The notes under the pieces were generated by a model. That model had not been told where the DNA came from. It did no database searches and saw only the letters and a list, made by a program, of their open reading frames with translations. Of a DNA stretch of 64,000 nt, positions 35,520 through 44,216 are shown in pieces; positions within the stretch are counted from its first letter, which is position 1, and the number at the start of each line of letters is the position of its first letter. Position numbers and translations under genes: made by a program. Origin of the DNA: Pedobacter caeni (GTDB lineage: Bacteria; Bacteroidota; Bacteroidia; Sphingobacteriales; Sphingobacteriaceae); NCBI RefSeq assembly GCF_900129215.1, contig NZ_FQUQ01000002.1, positions 1,426,001 through 1,490,000 of the forward strand, read 5' to 3'.

Positions 35520-36956
35520 ATGAAAAAGTATTTATTTAGTGCACTCTTGTTTTTGATGTGCACTGCCACACTGACCTCTTGTAAAAAGTTTCTGAATGAG
35601 CCATTCGACAACAGGTTGGAACTCAAAAATATAGAAGATTACGCTGGTATTGTTAAAAAATCATACCCAACTCGTTACGACTTGTTTAATGAGGTTTTGA
35701 CGGACAATTATAAGCTGGTGCCGAATTTAATGCAGGATGCCTGGAAGCCGTTGTATATTCCAATGTATATGTATAAGGATGATTACCAATATACTTTAAA
35801 CTACACTTCTCCGGCAACGGCCTACACTCATTTATACAATAAAATCTATATGGCAAACCTGGTGATAGAAGGGGTGCTTACAGGTGGTGGAGGAACTGCT
35901 GAAAAGCAGGTTGTGATGGCGGAAGCCCTATTGATAAGGTCATATTGCTACTTCATCCTGACCAATATTTTTGGGATGCATTACAACCCCTCTACTTATG
36001 CAACGGACATGGCAGTACCACTGATTCTTGAAGTGAACAAGGAAAACAGGCCGACCTATTCCAGATCGACTGTAAAAGAAGTTTATGATCAGGTAGAAGC
36101 AGATTTGTATAAAGCAATTGACATCTATGAAAAAAATCCGGCCGCTGTTCCTACCAATCCTTATCGCTTTTCTATGGGGGCGGCTTATGCATTTGCCACC
36201 AGGCTTAGTTTGTACAAAAATGATTTTGAAAAAACTGTGCAGTATGCGGATAAGGCAATCGGACAAAAAGGAAGGGTATTGAGAAGCCTTAAAACAGACT
36301 ATGATGTCTTGTTGAAGTCGGGCTGGGCTTTCTATGCACAACAATTTAATGATCCTTCTTCTCATCCAAATATTATTATGGCCGTGCAGTCCGAATATGT
36401 GCATCATCCGATAGGGAACAATTGGGGTGGATTTTATCTGGCACCGGACGTTGTAGCGCAATTAACAGACAATGATTTCAGGAACAAGATTACGGCTAAT
36501 GCAGGTACGGTGATTGATAAGTCTACTTACATTATTAAAAACAATACAGGATGGCAGACTTCCAGGTATGTGTATTTTAATATGGAAGAAGTTTTGCTAA
36601 GCCGCGCAGAAGCAAACCTTAGAGGAACTGCTCCCAATCCTGCCAATGCAATCCTTGATCTGGAAGATCTAAGAAAAGTACGTTTGGAGAAGTATAGTCC
36701 CTTAAATACCGCGGGGATGAGTAATGCGCAATTGCTGATAGAAATTTATAAGGAGCGTCGCATTGAATTCTTGTCTGAAGGATTGAGGTGGTATGACATC
36801 AAACGTCTCGGCCTCACTGTGGAGCATAAGATGGATCAAAATTCCAGTGTGATTGATGCCACCCTTGTTAAAGATGATAAAAGATCTGCATTACAGATTC
36901 CGGTGAATGCAAGAATTGGAAATCCGGTTTTAGAAAATCAATTAAATCCCAGATAA
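35520..36956 (+). CDS. SusD/RagB-family nutrient-binding lipoprotein
   Basis: 478-aa surface lipoprotein that forms the lid of the SusC transporter. Lipobox LTSC (about residue 20) after MKKYLFSALLFLMCTATLTSC in parts. The SusD repeats are seen as YTHLYNKIYMANLVIEGV, AEALLIRSYCYFILTNIFG and the C-terminal ELLIEIYKERRIEFLSEGLRWYDIKRLG-type signature (LLIEIYKERRIEFLSEG, LRWYDIKRLG). The start is the ATG at 35520, 10 bases after the SusC stop; an upstream frame extension would overlap SusC. Confidence 0.96.
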   Translation: MKKYLFSALLFLMCTATLTSCKKFLNEPFDNRLELKNIEDYAGIVKKSYPTRYDLFNEVLTDNYKLVPNLMQDAWKPLYIPMYMYKDDYQYTLNYTSPATAYTHLYNKIYMANLVIEGVLTGGGGTAEKQVVMAEALLIRSYCYFILTNIFGMHYNPSTYATDMAVPLILEVNKENRPTYSRSTVKEVYDQVEADLYKAIDIYEKNPAAVPTNPYRFSMGAAYAFATRLSLYKNDFEKTVQYADKAIGQKGRVLRSLKTDYDVLLKSGWAFYAQQFNDPSSHPNIIMAVQSEYVHHPIGNNWGGFYLAPDVVAQLTDNDFRNKITANAGTVIDKSTYIIKNNTGWQTSRYVYFNMEEVLLSRAEANLRGTAPNPANAILDLEDLRKVRLEKYSPLNTAGMSNAQLLIEIYKERRIEFLSEGLRWYDIKRLGLTVEHKMDQNSSVIDATLVKDDKRSALQIPVNARIGNPVLENQLNPR

Positions 36957-36957
36957 C

Positions 36958-37818
36958 ATGAAAAAGCTATTTATATATACCTTATTGATTTTAGCAGGCA
37001 TCAGCAGTTTCCTTTCTTGTAGTAAAGAAGATAAAGTTACCCTGGAAAAGGAGAATCTGGATTATTTTGCAATCATCAATAAACCGAAAGAAAAATGGAA
37101 TGCGCTGGATTCCCTGTGTGATACGATTTATAGGGATTATGGGGTGAAAATTGTATACGAGTACACCCCTCAGGTGATCAGACCCAATGATTTTTATTAT
37201 CCTCCTACTTATGATAAAGCCCTGGCTTATACGAGAAAGGTGATGAAAACGTTATGGCTCGAACCTTTAAAGAAAAATTTCCCTGATTATTTCAAGAGAG
37301 AAACACCAATAGAATTTATCCTGATGGGAGGATATTATCATGGCCATCCTACCAATACAGATATTGCTGCAGGAGCTGGTTTTAACGGTCAATTCTATCG
37401 TTTGGGAATGGGTGGAGTCAATAACCTGGATTTGTCAAATAAAGCAGCGGTACATGATCATGTGGTGACCTTATGGCATGAACATGCACATAATCAGGAT
37501 GTAAAATATGGCAGAGGGGAGATTTTTGACCGGATCTCTATAGGAACTTATTATAAAGAGGCATGGAATACCAAAACAGAACCTCAAGCAGTAACGGATG
37601 GGTTTTTTAGGAAGTATGGCGGGTTTGCACCGGAAGAGGATTTTGCAACCACAGTAGAACACCTCACGAGATTTCCAAAGAATGATGCGCTCACGCTGAT
37701 CAATTCTAATGAAAAGTTAAAAAGGAAATATAACCTGGTCAATAAATTTTACCTGGATAAAGGAATGGATTTGCATAAACTGCAAAGCATAGTTTATGAT
37801 CTGGTTTACAAAAAATAG
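36958..37818 (+). CDS. Putative zinc-binding metallopeptidase lipoprotein
   Basis: 286-aa lipoprotein (lipobox FLSC, Cys21) with a metalloprotease motif HEHAH (His174, Glu175, His178; HExxH) in VTLWHEHAHNQD. It resembles the SusCD-associated 'putative zinc-binding metallopeptidase' family (PF15890), surface proteins found only beside SusC/SusD pairs. The start codon follows the SusD stop by one base, so it is translated as part of the operon. A peptide or protein substrate for the locus is suggested. A third zinc ligand is not obvious; the downstream FATTVEHL glutamate is a candidate. Confidence 0.88.
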   Translation: MKKLFIYTLLILAGISSFLSCSKEDKVTLEKENLDYFAIINKPKEKWNALDSLCDTIYRDYGVKIVYEYTPQVIRPNDFYYPPTYDKALAYTRKVMKTLWLEPLKKNFPDYFKRETPIEFILMGGYYHGHPTNTDIAAGAGFNGQFYRLGMGGVNNLDLSNKAAVHDHVVTLWHEHAHNQDVKYGRGEIFDRISIGTYYKEAWNTKTEPQAVTDGFFRKYGGFAPEEDFATTVEHLTRFPKNDALTLINSNEKLKRKYNLVNKFYLDKGMDLHKLQSIVYDLVYKK

Positions 37819-37838
37819 TCATTTTAATCTTTATAGAT

Positions 37839-38864
37839 ATGAAAAATATACTGAAAATATCAGGCTTTTTAGCGCTGCTGATGGTGCTGTTTGTGTCCTG
37901 TGAAAAAGATAACATTACCACGACGGTGGAGGAATTGGTTGGTACGGAAAAGCAAATGGAAGCGGATCTGAAACAGACCTTAGGTAAATCAGCAAACGGG
38001 TGGGTAATGATGGTCAAAAGTACGCTTGCAGAAACGGCTTATGTCCCTGTTGTTATGCAATTTGATACTATTAAAAATATGGTAAAAATGAGGAGTGTTT
38101 ATGGAAGTGCTGTTAGTAATCAATCTACTTATCTAATAAACAAGGGCGTTTCAGGTGTGTTGCTTAACTTTTCCGGAGGTTCTGCGGTTTCTTCATTGAT
38201 GAGAATGGATAGAAAATATGGAGATGTGACAGACTATGTATTCAAAGTCTTATCAGTGGGTGCTGAGAGTATTAAGATCCAATGTCTAAAAAGTGGTGAA
38301 GCTTACAAAAAGGAGGGAGGTCCGATCTATACATTATTTAAAAGGCCTGAAAACTGGAAATGGGCAGATGATGCACTTTTGTTAGATCTAAAAAAAACAG
38401 AAGCAAGAGCTAATGTTATAAGTACGAATAGTGTGTTAACACTCAATTATATTCCTACAGGGGAAAAGGTAAGTATAGGTTCTCATTTTGGTCCCGGTTT
38501 TGACGGCGTTTTGAATTCGTGGCAATTGAATGGCGATCCATTTTATAGCAATGCCTCCGCAAATGTATTTGATAAGTTTTATCTTTTTTACGCTTATGTT
38601 AATTATAGCAAAGGGACGATTAGTGATGATTATGAAGATTATCCGGTAGCAAGACAAGGACATAACGCTTTATATTTTATTCCTTTTTATGAGAGGGACG
38701 CAAATACCTGGGCTAGTACGGATAAATTCGCCAAAAGCATCAAAACTCCGTATTTGGTGATCAATGAGGTGATTAGAACAGGGACCAATGTGACCATTAA
38801 GGTCGCTTCTTATGACAAATCAGGAAAGGAATACATTACAGGAGAGTACAGAAATTTCAATTAA
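37839..38864 (+). CDS. DUF4302-type lipoprotein
   Basis: 341-aa lipoprotein (lipobox FVSC, Cys21). The N-terminal region EKQMEADLKQTLGKSANGWVM and the beta-rich remainder (YVPVVMQFDTIKNMVKMRS; GPIYTLFKRPENWKW) match the DUF4302 family, which recurs as the last gene of SusCD operons with a metallopeptidase. Function unknown; probably a surface binding protein. The gap to the preceding gene is 20 bases, and a strong terminator follows. Confidence 0.85.
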   Translation: MKNILKISGFLALLMVLFVSCEKDNITTTVEELVGTEKQMEADLKQTLGKSANGWVMMVKSTLAETAYVPVVMQFDTIKNMVKMRSVYGSAVSNQSTYLINKGVSGVLLNFSGGSAVSSLMRMDRKYGDVTDYVFKVLSVGAESIKIQCLKSGEAYKKEGGPIYTLFKRPENWKWADDALLLDLKKTEARANVISTNSVLTLNYIPTGEKVSIGSHFGPGFDGVLNSWQLNGDPFYSNASANVFDKFYLFYAYVNYSKGTISDDYEDYPVARQGHNALYFIPFYERDANTWASTDKFAKSIKTPYLVINEVIRTGTNVTIKVASYDKSGKEYITGEYRNFN

Positions 38865-38891
38865 ACAGAAGTAGTCTTCCATTAATTAATG

Positions 38892-38923
38892 ACAGCGCCC
38901 GGAATTGAAAAATCGGGCGCTGT
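38892..38923 (+). terminator. Intrinsic terminator of the SusCD operon
   Basis: ACAGCGCCCG (38892-38901) and CGGGCGCTGT (38914-38923) form a perfect 10-bp GC-rich stem, then TTGTATTTT. It closes the operon 29947-38864 and may also serve the convergent gene at 38938. Confidence 0.85.
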
Positions 38924-38937
38924 TTGTATTTTAAAGA

Positions 38938-39318
38938 TTAATCCTGCCCTTCACCGCCAAGACCAACCCACAACCATTTTCCTTTTCTGTATTCAAACAA
39001 TAAATAACCATCTTTCGTAGAACGGCAGGGAACATCACATTTTCCTACTTTAGTGCCTTTGGCGACTATAGGCTTATAAAAGGTCCAGGAGTTGTTGGTT
39101 TGCATAGACGTTAACCATTGATCTGCAGTGCCGCCGCCACCACCATCAAAGAAATCGTCAGACATCACTTTCCTCAGGCTTTGAGTATCCTTTTTGTTGA
39201 CGGCCGTACTAAATTTCGCCCAAAATCCTGGCCAGCTTTTATTGGCCTGACTTTGTCCAAAAGTGCTCCCGCAAACAACTAAAAAACAGAGCAATAAAAG
39301 GACTTTATACTTTTTCAT
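38938..39318 (-). CDS. Exported NTF2/SnoaL-like protein
   Basis: 126-aa protein with signal peptide (ends STFGQ, about 20) and a fold resembling the NTF2/DUF4440 class: WPGFWAKFSTAVNKKDTQSLRKVMSDDFFDGG, then YLLFEYRKGKWLWVGLGG. A run of five glycines (GGGGG) follows the DDFF motif. Start ATG 39318, with a full-match -7 element (minus-strand TAAATTTG, 39337-39344) 19 bases upstream. Function unknown. Confidence 0.8.
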   Translation of the reverse strand: MKKYKVLLLLCFLVVCGSTFGQSQANKSWPGFWAKFSTAVNKKDTQSLRKVMSDDFFDGGGGGTADQWLTSMQTNNSWTFYKPIVAKGTKVGKCDVPCRSTKDGYLLFEYRKGKWLWVGLGGEGQD

Positions 39319-39336
39319 ATTTTTATAGATTATATT

Positions 39337-39344
39337 CAAATTTA
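39337..39344 (-). promoter_or_regulatory. -7 element of the NTF2-like gene
   Basis: Minus-strand TAAATTTG is a perfect TAnnTTTG match located 19 bases before the ATG at 39318. No -33 box is evident. Confidence 0.42.
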
Positions 39345-39442
39345 GTATTCAGAATAAATATCAGGGATAATTGCAGGCATTTTTTTCTTTTAGTTTTCCC
39401 GATGGCTGAAAATTTGTGTAAATAACCTAATTGATAAACATT

Positions 39443-39475
39443 TTTGAAAAAATAGTGTTTATACCATTACTTTAG
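39443..39475 (+). promoter_or_regulatory. Promoter of the PAS histidine kinase gene
   Basis: TTTG (39443-39446), 21-base spacer, TACTTTAG (39468-39475, one mismatch to TAnnTTTG), about 25 bases before the ATG at 39500. Spacing agrees with the Bacteroidota -33/-7 model. Confidence 0.45.
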
Positions 39476-39499
39476 ACCTAAATCGACTGCAATCATAAG

Positions 39500-40993
39500 A
39501 TGATCACAAACCCCTCCGCTCAGTTACCCGGCTTGTTACCTATTGAATTGCTAGACGGCTTGCCGGTAGCAATTTATACCTGCGATCATTTGGGATATGT
39601 GACTTTCTTTAATAAGGCTGCTGTAAAATTATGGGGTAGGGAGCCGGAACTTGGAAAAGAACTCTGGTGTGGCTCCTGGAAGATTTTCCATCCGGATGGA
39701 ACACCCATGGTGCTCGATAGCTGTCCCATGGCCCGTACCCTCAAAGAGGGACAGCCGGTGGAAGATGAGGAGATCATCATCCTGTGTCCGGATGGGACAA
39801 AGAGAAATATCCTGCCAAGCCCGGTTCCACTGTTTGATGCGTCCGGAGTACTTAAGGGAGCCGTAAATACCCTGCAGGACATTACCGAACAAAGACAAGG
39901 AGAGAAGAGACAGGCCATGCTGGCCGCAATCATAGAGTTTTCGGAAGATGCCATCGTTAGTAAAACACTGGAGGGGATCATCATGAGCTGGAACCATGGT
40001 GCAGAAAAGCTATTTGGTTATACGGAAGAGGAAATGCTGGGAAAGCACATTTCTATATTGATTCCAAAAGATCGTTTGGATGAAGAGCAGCTGATCATCG
40101 AGCGGGTCCGGAATAACAGGCCCATTGAACATTTTGAAACCATTCGTATTACTAAAAATGGAAGTAGCATCCCTATTTCGCTTACAGTATCACCAATAAG
40201 GGACCGCAATGGCCGTATCATTGGGGCATCTAAAATTGCAAGGGATATTAGTCTGCAGAAGGAGTCGGAAGCCCAGTTGCAAAAACTATACAATGATATC
40301 CAGGCCATGAATGCTAAAAAGGATGAGTTTATTGGAATGGCGAGTCATGAGCTGAAAACGCCGGTCACGAGTATTGATGCCTTTTTACAATTGGTACAAC
40401 GTTCATTATTGCTGGACGACAAAGATAAAATGCTGGTTTCAAAAGCAAGAAATCAGGTGGGGAAACTGACTTCGCTGATTGCGGATCTTTTGGATGTGAC
40501 GAAAATTCAGACTGGTAAACTACCCTATACCTTTACCAGTTTTGACCTCAGTGGCCTGTTAAATGAAATCATTGAGGTGATGCAGCAGAATCACTTGTCG
40601 CACGACATCGTTCTGGATCAGGAGGTGTTGCCCCTGAGTATTTATGCCGACAGGCAACGGATTGAACAGGTAATCATTAATCTGATTTCCAATGCGATCA
40701 GGTATGCACCAAATGCCAGAAAAGTCCTCATCCGGGTCGTAAATGAAAGCCGGAAGGTTCAGCTTTCTGTACAGGATTTCGGACCAGGAATAGCGTTGCC
40801 GGAGCAGGAAGAGATATTTTCAAGATTTTATCAAATAAAAAAGCCTAATGGCAATGCATCAGGCTTAGGTATCGGGCTTTATATCAGTAAGGAAATCATC
40901 GGCCGTCATCAGGGTAAAATCTGGGTAGACAGTACACCCGGTGTGGGATCAACTTTCTCCTTCGAGTTGCCGCTACTTAATGAACTCCAATAG
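39500..40993 (+). CDS. PAS-domain sensor histidine kinase
   Basis: 497-aa soluble histidine kinase. PAS 1 at about 15-130 (VAIYTCDHLGYVTFFNKAAVKLWG), PAS 2 at about 140-255 (IIEFSEDAIVSKTLEGIIMSWNHGAEKLFGYTEEEMLG), HisKA with the phospho-acceptor His283 in GMASHELKTPVTS, then HATPase_c (VIINLISNAIRYAPNA; VQDFGPGIAL; GLGIGLYISKEI). No membrane helix, so it senses an internal cue. No response regulator lies next to it. Its 3' end overlaps the convergent membrane-protein gene by 21 bases. Confidence 0.95.
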   Translation: MITNPSAQLPGLLPIELLDGLPVAIYTCDHLGYVTFFNKAAVKLWGREPELGKELWCGSWKIFHPDGTPMVLDSCPMARTLKEGQPVEDEEIIILCPDGTKRNILPSPVPLFDASGVLKGAVNTLQDITEQRQGEKRQAMLAAIIEFSEDAIVSKTLEGIIMSWNHGAEKLFGYTEEEMLGKHISILIPKDRLDEEQLIIERVRNNRPIEHFETIRITKNGSSIPISLTVSPIRDRNGRIIGASKIARDISLQKESEAQLQKLYNDIQAMNAKKDEFIGMASHELKTPVTSIDAFLQLVQRSLLLDDKDKMLVSKARNQVGKLTSLIADLLDVTKIQTGKLPYTFTSFDLSGLLNEIIEVMQQNHLSHDIVLDQEVLPLSIYADRQRIEQVIINLISNAIRYAPNARKVLIRVVNESRKVQLSVQDFGPGIALPEQEEIFSRFYQIKKPNGNASGLGIGLYISKEIIGRHQGKIWVDSTPGVGSTFSFELPLLNELQ

Positions 40994-41455
40994 GGGATTC
41001 AAAATCACAGCTTCGAACTCTTCCTGTTTTTTTATTCCTTTCTTATTGTCTGAAAAATCCTCACTAATAGGGTAATTTTTTACAAAACGACTGGTCTTGG
41101 CACCAATGGTATACATTAATGTTCCGTAACTGGTGTCATTCACCAATCTTACCTCTTCGAAATTCATGAGGGTCTTGGTAAAGAGACCCGGTATTTTCTT
41201 ATAGACTTTACGGGTATTTTTATCAAAAATCATGGTCACTTTAGCAACGAACACAAAGTCGTAAACCACATAACAGCACATACCAGCCGCAATAAGATAA
41301 ATGATCCGTTTTACATCAAACCCTATCGGTAAAAAAGGAACGACAGCAAAGGATAAAAAAATCACAAATAAGAATATTCTGATCTTAGTGAACATGCTCA
41401 GGTTAGGCTGAAAACTCATCCGGTTACCTGAGATTTCTAAATTATAGAGTGCCAT
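40973..41455 (-). CDS. Small membrane protein of unknown function
   Basis: 160-aa protein with two hydrophobic segments at about 26-62 (IFLFVIFLSFAVVPFLPIGF; IIYLIAAGMCCYVVYDFVFV) and a soluble C-terminus (FDKNTRKVYKKIPGLFTKTLMNFEEVRLV). PH-like or photosystem-assembly-type domains often have this layout, but I do not assign one. It starts 2 bases after the upstream gene and is its operon partner. Its 3' end overlaps the convergent kinase gene by 21 bases. Confidence 0.75.
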   Translation of the reverse strand: MALYNLEISGNRMSFQPNLSMFTKIRIFLFVIFLSFAVVPFLPIGFDVKRIIYLIAAGMCCYVVYDFVFVAKVTMIFDKNTRKVYKKIPGLFTKTLMNFEEVRLVNDTSYGTLMYTIGAKTSRFVKNYPISEDFSDNKKGIKKQEEFEAVILNPLLEFIK

Positions 41456-41457
41456 AA

Positions 41458-41931
41458 TTAATCTTCAAGCTTCATGATCTGTAAAGCTTCATTAACCATA
41501 TTGTTCAATGGCTTTACGGTAAAAATAGAATGGTTAAGGACCAGGATTTTTTCTTTTCCATTGATGTTGAGTACCATACATCCAGCACCATTCATCGTTA
41601 ATCCAAATAGGGATACTGTACTCGAAACAAGGAAAGTTTCGAAGTTTTCAAGGCTGTATGCAACTTCAGAAGCAAGGAAATTCTTTTTCATCAGAATCTG
41701 ATTGGATTGCATATCTATGGTAGTTTTTGCCGTCAGACGTAGTAAAGACATCGCGCCTAATACCGCCATACCAATGCCTATCCACATATTGGCTTTGTCG
41801 GTAGCCCCTTTAGTAAAGATCAATGCAAGTCCGCCCAGCAAAAAAAGGCCGCCAATAAATCCGATAAAAACGAATTGTGTTTTCAGGTGGTACTTGTTGC
41901 CTTCTTGTTCAAAGTATTTGTAGTTGTTCAT
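41458..41931 (-). CDS. Small membrane protein of unknown function
   Basis: 157-aa protein, two membrane helices at about 21-62 (FVFIGFIGGLFLLGGLALIF; MWIGIGMAVLGAMSLLRL), then a beta-rich part (TTIDMQSNQILMKKNFLASEVAYSLENFETFLVSS). Same layout as the next gene, with which it shares an operon (2-base gap), suggesting an old duplication. Family not recognised. The 301-base gap upstream (41932-42232) shows no gene and only A/T-rich promoter-like DNA. Confidence 0.75.
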   Translation of the reverse strand: MNNYKYFEQEGNKYHLKTQFVFIGFIGGLFLLGGLALIFTKGATDKANMWIGIGMAVLGAMSLLRLTAKTTIDMQSNQILMKKNFLASEVAYSLENFETFLVSSTVSLFGLTMNGAGCMVLNINGKEKILVLNHSIFTVKPLNNMVNEALQIMKLED

Positions 41932-42232
41932 AATGGAATGATTAAGCGTTTAAGATTGAAATAATAATAATAGAGTTTGTTAAAATATGTTCTTTTTCAT
42001 CAAAGAGAAAATCTCTATTTACAAAGTTGATGCCAAAGGTTATATAAAATAAATAGGTATTTATAACCTGCTGGTAACAAGTTAAGTTATTGGTTAATAA
42101 AGAGAGTGCTGATTGTCTTGTAGTTGTGTGCCTGATGTCCGGGATTGTAGGAAAACTATTTTCGCCTGTATTGGAAAACAGATAGATCCCCGGTATTTAC
42201 ATTAAAAGAGAAGCCGTTTATGAGAAGAACTT

Positions 42233-42781
42233 CTATACATGGAACTCTTCTTCCAATATGGCATAATGGTAATTGTCTTTCCATTCGCCTCTTATGGGAA
42301 GGATTTTCCTGCGTAGTCCTTCTCTTTTCATTCCTGTCTTTTCTAAAACACGGATAGATGGCTTGTTTTCTGTGGATACACCCGCTTCAATCCTATGTAA
42401 TAACAATTGCTTAAAACCAAATTTAAACAATGCGGATATGGCTTCAGCTGCGTATCCCTTTCCCCAATATTCAGGAGATAACTTAAACCACAATTCTGCA
42501 TTCTGAAACTTCCTGGAATGATTGCTTAAACCGATCAGACCAACTCTGGTCTGATCGGCTAAAGTGATGCAAAAGCCGTATTCCTTTCTCGGGGAAATAT
42601 TTTGTTGCTCAATATATATGTTCAGGTAATCCGCTGAATCTGCAATTGATTCGGGAAGGTCCATTGTTGCATATTGCTGAACTTCAGCAATAGAATGCAG
42701 ACCATGAACAAAGAGGAGATCGGTCTCGTTTAAATCCCGGATGATTAACCTTTCTTCACAAATATTGATGATTCCAGGCAT
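42233..42781 (-). CDS. GNAT-family N-acetyltransferase (RimJ/RimL-like)
   Basis: 182-aa GNAT acetyltransferase of the ribosomal-protein-alanine (RimJ/RimL) subgroup, transferring acetyl from acetyl-CoA to amino groups. It opens CEERLIIRDLNETDLLFV, has the acetyl-CoA-binding LSPEYWGKGYAAEAISALFKFGF and the RimJ-type NKPSIRVLEKTGMKREGLRRK. Start ATG 42781, 4 bases downstream of the DUF1569 gene's stop, so the two are co-transcribed. Substrate unknown. Confidence 0.92.
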   Translation of the reverse strand: MPGIINICEERLIIRDLNETDLLFVHGLHSIAEVQQYATMDLPESIADSADYLNIYIEQQNISPRKEYGFCITLADQTRVGLIGLSNHSRKFQNAELWFKLSPEYWGKGYAAEAISALFKFGFKQLLLHRIEAGVSTENKPSIRVLEKTGMKREGLRRKILPIRGEWKDNYHYAILEEEFHV

Positions 42782-42785
42782 TTTT

Positions 42786-43247
42786 TTAAGCACCAAACTG
42801 TGTTAAGTGATGATTGAGGTGCTTATAAAACATGTTGTTCCACTCTGTTTTATTCAGTATTCCGAACGAATGGGATTCTTTTCCATCAAACTGATCTTCA
42901 CCCAATTGCTGGGTCTTTTGGATGAAACTGATCAAACGGGCTTTCTCCGCCTCGAAATCTTTGTCGCCCTTTATAATAAAGGCCGGAGCAGTGGGGCCAC
43001 CTTGTTTGAAAGGCGCTTCGCCAACTACCTTATTCTTCGCCAGCATTTTCAGAATGAACTTCATAAATGCACCTGGTTTGGGATGTTTATCCTGCTCATA
43101 GACCAGTTCGTAAGTTACACTGCAATGCGCAAGCATCTGTGAAACATTCATTTTACCCCATTGTGCCGGACTTGCAGAATGGAGTGTATTTATCCGCTGA
43201 ATGATGCCATCGGAAACAGGTTGACTGAAAATATTCGGTAAGGCCAT
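42786..43247 (-). CDS. DUF1569-domain protein (DinB-like)
   Basis: 153-aa DUF1569 protein. It shares INTLHSASPAQWGKMNVSQMLAHC, SHSFGILNKTEWNNMFYKHLNHHLTQF with the family; the histidines of MLAHC and HLNHH are probable metal ligands. Paralogue of the protein at 28652-29098. It is followed at 4 bases by the acetyltransferase gene. Function unknown. Confidence 0.88.
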   Translation of the reverse strand: MALPNIFSQPVSDGIIQRINTLHSASPAQWGKMNVSQMLAHCSVTYELVYEQDKHPKPGAFMKFILKMLAKNKVVGEAPFKQGGPTAPAFIIKGDKDFEAEKARLISFIQKTQQLGEDQFDGKESHSFGILNKTEWNNMFYKHLNHHLTQFGA

Positions 43248-43275
43248 TTGTTTGGTTTTTGCTATAAAAATACAC

Positions 43276-44097
43276 TTAAAAAGTGTTCTGGTTTATTTTT
43301 TCTGTAGGGTTCATCAGGTAAGTGAGCATCGAATTGTCTTTTAGCAATTCCACCACGCGGAAACCTTTGTAAGCCGTTCCCCAGTTGCCACCAAAATGGC
43401 TGTCAAATAAATAAGGAATGTTATCCTTCATTTTAACACCATCCTGATCATGTTCATGCCCATGAAAAACAGCTTTTACATTAGGATACTTCTTGAGTAA
43501 TTCGAAAAAAGCAGGAGTATCAATTGCGTTGGCAGTCCATTTTGCTTGTGGGATATGAAGGAAAATAAAGGTATGACGCAGTTTTTTATGTTCTTCCAGC
43601 TTTGCTTCCAGCCATTTTAAATCCGGCGACAAATATTCTCCTTTCTCATTGGAAGTATCGCCCAGCAATATGGCATTTTTCTTAACCACCACATCATGAT
43701 TCAAGGGCGTTTTCCAGATGCTTTCCCAATATTCGGGAGTCACTTTATCATGATTTCCCCTGGTTACATAATAGGGCATGGTCAATTGATCAATCTTTTG
43801 TTTTGCTGTGGGCAGCAAAGTCTTATCATCATGGATAATATCCCCATTGATGACACAAAAATCAAGCGGGCTTTGCTGGTGAAACTGGTTGATCTGACTG
43901 GTGATGGTAGCGAAAAACTCATCGAAGGAAGTTTTTGCTTGTCCATAGTGACCATCTGAAGCAACAACAAAACGAAGTTTCACTTCTGCTTGTAATTCAT
44001 TGACTTCGGATGCGCTTAGAAATTTAACACCTCCACCAACAAGTAAAGCGGTTGCAAAAGAGATGTTCTTAATGAAGTGTCTGCGAGATGAATTCAT
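43276..44097 (-). CDS. Exported metallophosphoesterase
   Basis: 273-aa calcineurin-like phosphoesterase with an RR-containing leader (MNSSRRHFIKNISFATALLV) like Tat substrates. Metal-ligand motifs: VASDGHYG (D-x-H), VINGDIIHD (GD), RGNHDKV (GNHD), FLHIPQ and FHGHEHDQDG (GHxH), all in order. Hydrolyses a phosphomonoester or diester in the periplasm; substrate unknown. Starts 28 bases from the DUF1569 gene's promoter side. Confidence 0.92.
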   Translation of the reverse strand: MNSSRRHFIKNISFATALLVGGGVKFLSASEVNELQAEVKLRFVVASDGHYGQAKTSFDEFFATITSQINQFHQQSPLDFCVINGDIIHDDKTLLPTAKQKIDQLTMPYYVTRGNHDKVTPEYWESIWKTPLNHDVVVKKNAILLGDTSNEKGEYLSPDLKWLEAKLEEHKKLRHTFIFLHIPQAKWTANAIDTPAFFELLKKYPNVKAVFHGHEHDQDGVKMKDNIPYLFDSHFGGNWGTAYKGFRVVELLKDNSMLTYLMNPTEKINQNTF

Positions 44098-44168
44098 AAT
44101 TCTATTTTAATCGGTCAATATTAGGGTATCAACGGTTACCATAATGTTAATTTATAAAATAAAAGCGA

Positions 44169-44203
44169 ATTTATCCCTGAAAAGCCTTGCTTCAGGGATA
44201 AAT
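44169..44203 (-). terminator. Intrinsic terminator of the ABC/TonB-receptor operon
   Basis: ATTTATCCCTGAA (44169-44181) and TTCAGGGATAAAT (44191-44203) form a perfect 13-bp stem, followed on the minus strand by TCGCTTTTATTTT. It lies 13 bases after the last permease stop. Confidence 0.8.
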
Positions 44204-44216
44204 CCAAAGATCATCA

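Noticed and set aside
35940..36461. 173-aa minus-strand frame inside the SusD gene
   Set aside because: Shadow of SusD coding sequence; composition is not protein-like and the SusD motifs on the plus strand are unambiguous.
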